DNA of 36,241 nucleotides from Treponema sp. (GTDB taxonomy: Bacteria; Spirochaetota; Spirochaetia; Treponematales; Breznakiellaceae). Within the stretch, counting starts at the first letter, position 1, and every line of letters begins with the position of its first letter. Position numbers and translations under genes: made by a program. The notes under the pieces were generated by a model that ran no database searches, was not told the DNA's origin, and saw only the letters and a list, made by a program, of their open reading frames with translations. The stretch covers positions 1-36,241 of the forward strand of contig JAIRYV010000102.1 in the NCBI GenBank assembly GCA_031267685.1, in the 5' to 3' direction. Below, in pieces: positions 32,764 to 36,241 of the stretch.

Positions 32764-34890
32764 ATGCTGTTTCATCATGCGCTAAACGAACATAATAGCG
32801 ATGTCGCTTGTATCGCCACAATAGCGAGTTATTTTAACATACGTTTTGCGTTACCAAAACAGAAACAGAATCACATCATGCTCACCGAAGAGATAGTAAG
32901 CTGCCTTAAAAACCTGGGACTCAAGGTGGCGGTGGCGAGCCTCGGTGAGATTTCTGTTTTATCAAAGATAGACTTGCCGGTGATAACATGGAGGCAGAAC
33001 AATGGTGCGAAAAACTACTTTATTATTCTCAAAACAAATAAAAAAACAATAACGATTTTTGATCCAGTATCAGGGAAAAAGAATATGGCGCTGTCTTTAT
33101 TTGAAAAGACATGGTCAGGTTCCATAATTGTGTGTAACGCCTCAGAGAGCCTTCTGTCCCCGCAGAGGCAGAAAAAACTGCTCTCATTATTCACGTCGCT
33201 GATTGTCTCGCGTAGCAAGATATTCGCCACAACCATTGTCATTTCAATAATGCTTATAGTATTTGGAATTATCAGCTCGTTTTATTTAGGCTTTCTTATA
33301 GACGAGGTTCTTTTTTCACGCTCAGAATTAACTCTGCATATTTTAAGCGTTGGTATTGTCGCTATTACCTTGTTCACCGGAATACTTGATTCAACCAGAA
33401 CCCATCTGCTTACGGTTCTAGGAAAGGAGGTTGATTTAAGTCTCATATTTTCATATTTCAAGCATATTATTGATCTTCCCGTTAGCCAGCTTGACAAGCT
33501 CAAGACCGGCGATATACTATCGCGCCTTGATTATGTCGGCGATCTGCGTTATATCATAGCCGACGTTTCAATAACAATAATAATGGATTCATTATTAGTT
33601 ATCAGCGTTGGCATGGTACTTTTTTTCCAATCCCCGGTACTATTTTGCGTTACGCTGTCGGCGGCAATCCTTTCTGCTCTGCTTATGGGAGCGCTTATGA
33701 AATCATATAACAGAATCTATCATGATGTAATGAAAAAGAATTCGACGGCATGGTCATACATTGTTGAGACGCTATCAGGATTAAAAACCATTAAGGCGTT
33801 AAACGCCGCTCCTTTTGTGTTTAAGAACTTTGAGAAGACGCAGATGGATTCCGTTATTGTCTCATATAAACTGAATATACAGCAGAACATACAAAAATTG
33901 GTCATCGGAGTTATTGATGGCTGGAGTGGGAATATCGTATTTTGGATTGGCAGCTATCTTATATTAAGAGACTCTATGACGCTCGGCGCGTTGATAGCGT
34001 TCAATGCGCTCCTTGCCTTTTTCATGGGGCCGTTCAAGCGCCTGCTTAGTTTGCAGCCTAATTTTCAGGAAGCCATTGTCGCCATGATCCGCCTCAATGA
34101 GTTGATTCCGGCGGAAGCTCCCGGCGTATCGACTCAGGCGCGTATTGTTCCCAGAAAGATTGAGGGAAGAATAGAGATTAAAAATCTTTCTTTTTCCTAC
34201 GATGAAAACCAACCTGTTCTTAATGGCATTGATTTAGATATTTTACCCGGAGAGCGCGTGGCGCTTGTGGGGAAATCCGGCTGTGGCAAGACAACACTCG
34301 CCAATCTGCTGCTCAAGTATTATAATCCAGTATCCGGCGCCATACTGATAGACAATCATAATATTCTGGATATTGACGACGCGGCACTGAAAATGAGAAT
34401 AGGCTATGTTCCCCAGGATATTTTTGTTTTTTCAGACACTATCGCCGCGAATATATCAATTCAGCGCCCTGACGCTCCGTTAGAAGAAATTATCGATGCA
34501 GCGCAAAGAGCCGGAGCGCATGAATTTATTGAGAATACGCCGGACCGTTATAATACTATACTTGCCGAGCGAGGACAGTCGCTTTCAGGCGGCCAGCGGC
34601 AGCGAATCGCGTTAGCGCGTTCCCTGCTGGGGAATCCTGATATATTCATCTTTGATGAAGCAACAAGCAATATTGACTCAATATCAGAGCGTTTTTTTTA
34701 TGAGGCTATTGACTATCTTGAAAAAGAGAAAAAGACCGTCATTATAATCGCCCATCGGCTTTCCCTGGTGGCGACCTGCTCAAAGATATTTGTTATGGAC
34801 AAGGGAAGAATTGTTGATCGCGGAAAGCATGAAGAACTGCTGGCGCGAAAATCAATCTATACAGAATTATGGCAGAAGGACTCAAAATGA
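32764..34890 (+). CDS. ABC exporter with degenerate C39-like domain
   Basis: A 708-aa fused exporter of the bacteriocin/HlyB type. Residues 1-135 have the C39 peptidase fold (VACIATIASYF...YFIILKTN...TIFDPVSG), but the catalytic Cys position holds Ser12 (NSDVAC instead of DCGxAC) and the His position holds Asn84 (GAKNYF); Asp100 remains. So it is probably a substrate-binding C39-like domain without protease activity, as in HlyB. A six-helix membrane domain follows (about 155-430). The ATPase has VALVGKSGCGKTT, the Q-loop VPQD, the signature LSGGQRQRIALARSLL, Walker B IFIFDEATSNID and an H-loop His. Its TGA overlaps the next ATG. It lies 13 bp after the ChaN/Tiki-like gene. Confidence 0.9.
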   Translation: MLFHHALNEHNSDVACIATIASYFNIRFALPKQKQNHIMLTEEIVSCLKNLGLKVAVASLGEISVLSKIDLPVITWRQNNGAKNYFIILKTNKKTITIFDPVSGKKNMALSLFEKTWSGSIIVCNASESLLSPQRQKKLLSLFTSLIVSRSKIFATTIVISIMLIVFGIISSFYLGFLIDEVLFSRSELTLHILSVGIVAITLFTGILDSTRTHLLTVLGKEVDLSLIFSYFKHIIDLPVSQLDKLKTGDILSRLDYVGDLRYIIADVSITIIMDSLLVISVGMVLFFQSPVLFCVTLSAAILSALLMGALMKSYNRIYHDVMKKNSTAWSYIVETLSGLKTIKALNAAPFVFKNFEKTQMDSVIVSYKLNIQQNIQKLVIGVIDGWSGNIVFWIGSYLILRDSMTLGALIAFNALLAFFMGPFKRLLSLQPNFQEAIVAMIRLNELIPAEAPGVSTQARIVPRKIEGRIEIKNLSFSYDENQPVLNGIDLDILPGERVALVGKSGCGKTTLANLLLKYYNPVSGAILIDNHNILDIDDAALKMRIGYVPQDIFVFSDTIAANISIQRPDAPLEEIIDAAQRAGAHEFIENTPDRYNTILAERGQSLSGGQRQRIALARSLLGNPDIFIFDEATSNIDSISERFFYEAIDYLEKEKKTVIIIAHRLSLVATCSKIFVMDKGRIVDRGKHEELLARKSIYTELWQKDSK

Positions 34891-36035
34891 AAACTCGGCT
34901 CATTGAATTAAGCGTGTATAACCCAAGCCATGATTTCTTCAAGAACAGAACGCCCGTGATACTTACATGCTTCGTTTTCATTATACTTGCTATTATGGCG
35001 ATTTTTTTTATATGGGCGAGTCTCGGCGAGATTGATATTGTCGTGAGAGCGCAGGGAGTGCTGCGTCATGAAGAAAACACCTCGTTGATAAGAAACACAG
35101 TATCCGGGATTGTTGTTAATAAAAACGTATCGCACGGCCAGATGGTAAAGAAAGGGGCTACACTCTGGAAGATTGACGCCAGAACTATTGATACCGAGTT
35201 AGCAAAGACGCGGGCCGCGCTCGAAAGAAAAGAGAACAGCTTATCCGATCTGTACAAGTATGAGTCCGCGATAGTGGCGGGGCGTAACACTATTGACAAG
35301 GAAAGCACACAAATTTATGACCGGGCCATAGCGTATTTCTCTGAAAAAGCGCGGCTTGATATAGAAATACAGATAGCGAAAGACAAACTGGAGCGTGAGA
35401 AGAATAAGCCGCACGAACTCATAGTTCCTGTGCTAATAAAGGAACAGGAGTTGAATTATGGGCTTACCTTGAATAACCTTGACGTTTTTCAAGGTAAGGA
35501 ACGTGTCCGCATACATGATGAGCGAACCGGACTTATCGCTGAGATTGAAAGTTTAGAAAATACAATAGCTGGTTTACAGGAGCGTGCGGGTGAGGCTGAA
35601 ATCAAATCACCTCTTGATGGAATCTATGATGAACTAAAAATGTTCAATGTTGGAGACTATTTTGTAATGAGTGAAGAAATAGCGCGTATTATTCCGCTTG
35701 ACGCTGAAAATTTAAAAGTTGAGCTGACAGTTGATCCGCGGGACATAGCTGAAATAGCGGTTAACATGAAGTATTATATGCGTTTTAACGCACTTGCTCC
35801 CGCCCGATTTGGACAGATTGAAGGAATGATAACCCATATTCCGGCGGACGCACAAACCGTAAGCAACTTAACAGCGGCCTTTATCCTTTATGGCACAATA
35901 GAAAATATCTGGGTAACTGATAAGAATGGATATTATATTAAGCTTAAATCAGGCATGGTTGCAGACTGTCGTATAATTATAAATAAAAAAACGATTCTGG
36001 TATTTTTACTGGAGAAACTCAATTTTATCATTTAG
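34887..36035 (+). CDS. HlyD-family membrane fusion protein
   Basis: Periplasmic adaptor of 382 aa that links an ABC exporter to an outer-membrane channel. One membrane helix (about 24-44) follows a short cytoplasmic tail. The barrel-sandwich halves are recognisable as GVLRHEENTSLIRNTVSGIVVNKNVSHGQMVKKGATLWKID (about 60-105) and GEAEIKSPLDGIYDELKMFNVGDYFVMSEEIARIIP (about 235-270), split by a coiled-coil hairpin (about 105-235). A C-terminal beta-barrel follows. The ATG at 34887, with AAGGA 6 nt upstream, overlaps the ABC gene's stop codon (ATGA). No TolC-type gene is in view. From 36036 to 36130 no gene is recognised. Confidence 0.88.
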   Translation: MKTRLIELSVYNPSHDFFKNRTPVILTCFVFIILAIMAIFFIWASLGEIDIVVRAQGVLRHEENTSLIRNTVSGIVVNKNVSHGQMVKKGATLWKIDARTIDTELAKTRAALERKENSLSDLYKYESAIVAGRNTIDKESTQIYDRAIAYFSEKARLDIEIQIAKDKLEREKNKPHELIVPVLIKEQELNYGLTLNNLDVFQGKERVRIHDERTGLIAEIESLENTIAGLQERAGEAEIKSPLDGIYDELKMFNVGDYFVMSEEIARIIPLDAENLKVELTVDPRDIAEIAVNMKYYMRFNALAPARFGQIEGMITHIPADAQTVSNLTAAFILYGTIENIWVTDKNGYYIKLKSGMVADCRIIINKKTILVFLLEKLNFII

Positions 36036-36130
36036 AGGGATGAAGAAATCGTGATGAGGGAAGTTGTCCAGCTTCCATGAGCGCTCCAGCCAGAGAAGCG
36101 AGCGGCGTGTACTCGCCCGCCCAAGTCCGT

Positions 36131-36241
36131 GTAACCCTGAAGCCCTCAAGGAGTGGTTTTACCCCGCTTGGTTAGTCTTCTAACCCCATCATCGAGTGGT
36201 TTTACCCCGCTTGGTTAGTCTTCTAACCCCATCATCGAGTG
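36131..36241. repeat. 43-bp direct repeats at the right window edge
   Basis: A degenerate copy (36131-36167), one full 43-bp unit (36168-36210) and a partial unit (36211-36241) that runs off the window. Each full unit carries a perfect GGTTAG-TCTT-CTAACC hairpin followed by ATCATCGAGTGG and TTTTACCCCGC. It is the same family and orientation as the array at 29293-29421. Confidence 0.92.

Noticed and set aside
32764-33170. Active C39 leader peptidase domain
   Set aside because: Catalytic Cys and His positions read Ser and Asn, so only the fold is supported.

Overview
The window looks like a chromosomal piece of a spirochaete of the genus Treponema, probably a host-associated (termite-gut-like) species with balanced base composition. 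This is inferred from gene content: a CarD-type transcription factor beside ispD/ispF, a remnant of the HU-like/DUF4469 DNA-binding family, a fragment of a 'TFTMSGG...GGTIYGS...HAVYVYS' repeat surface protein, a divergent sigma-like protein, and lipoprotein signals of relaxed spirochaetal type. Nothing in the sequence names the species.

Left part (1-7.4 kb): a 7-bp G-rich tandem repeat at the window edge; a leftward operon of an alpha/beta hydrolase, a PcnB-type nucleotidyltransferase and Rep helicase; then, rightward, a RumA/RlmD-type RNA uridine methyltransferase and a secreted beta-propeller/HEAT protein. Middle (7.4-19.5 kb): a segment bounded by two arrays of one 23-bp hairpin repeat in opposite orientation. 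Between them lie a twice-interrupted HU/DUF4469 pseudogene, ispF-ispD-carD, a leucine-rich-repeat AAA+ ATPase, a secreted LamG/FN3 protein with a coupled 62-aa gene, a beta-CASP metallo-beta-lactamase ribonuclease, an RlmB/TrmH-type methyltransferase and a secreted protein built from two tandem copies of an unrecognised domain. Next (19.7-26.8 kb) come leftward cell-envelope genes: a lipoprotein lytic transglycosylase preceded by an Hsp70-like/transmembrane/LysM protein, and FtsK followed by a membrane histidine kinase.

Right part (26.8-36.2 kb) is accessory. An MFS exporter has an elaborate leader (strong promoter, short ORFs, an 18-bp hairpin). It is followed by a small Cys-rich ORF, a 163-aa hypothetical gene and a sigma-like gene. 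Then comes a coupled gene set resembling a peptide-maturation/export locus: the 3' end of a radical-SAM/SPASM maturase, a secreted ChaN/Tiki-like protein with a TPR-like C-terminus, an ABC transporter with a degenerate C39-like domain, and an HlyD-type adaptor. This block is flanked by direct 43-bp repeat arrays. The maturase is cut off at its N-terminus by a junction near 30.77 kb, so the locus looks decayed or recombined here.

Several genes (hydrolase, AAA+ protein, ribonuclease, LysM protein, the MFS leader ORF, perhaps carD) have a good -35/-10 pair whose -10 box ends only 6-7 nt before the ATG. This suggests leaderless transcripts and helped choose starts. No tRNA, rRNA or CRISPR array was recognised.
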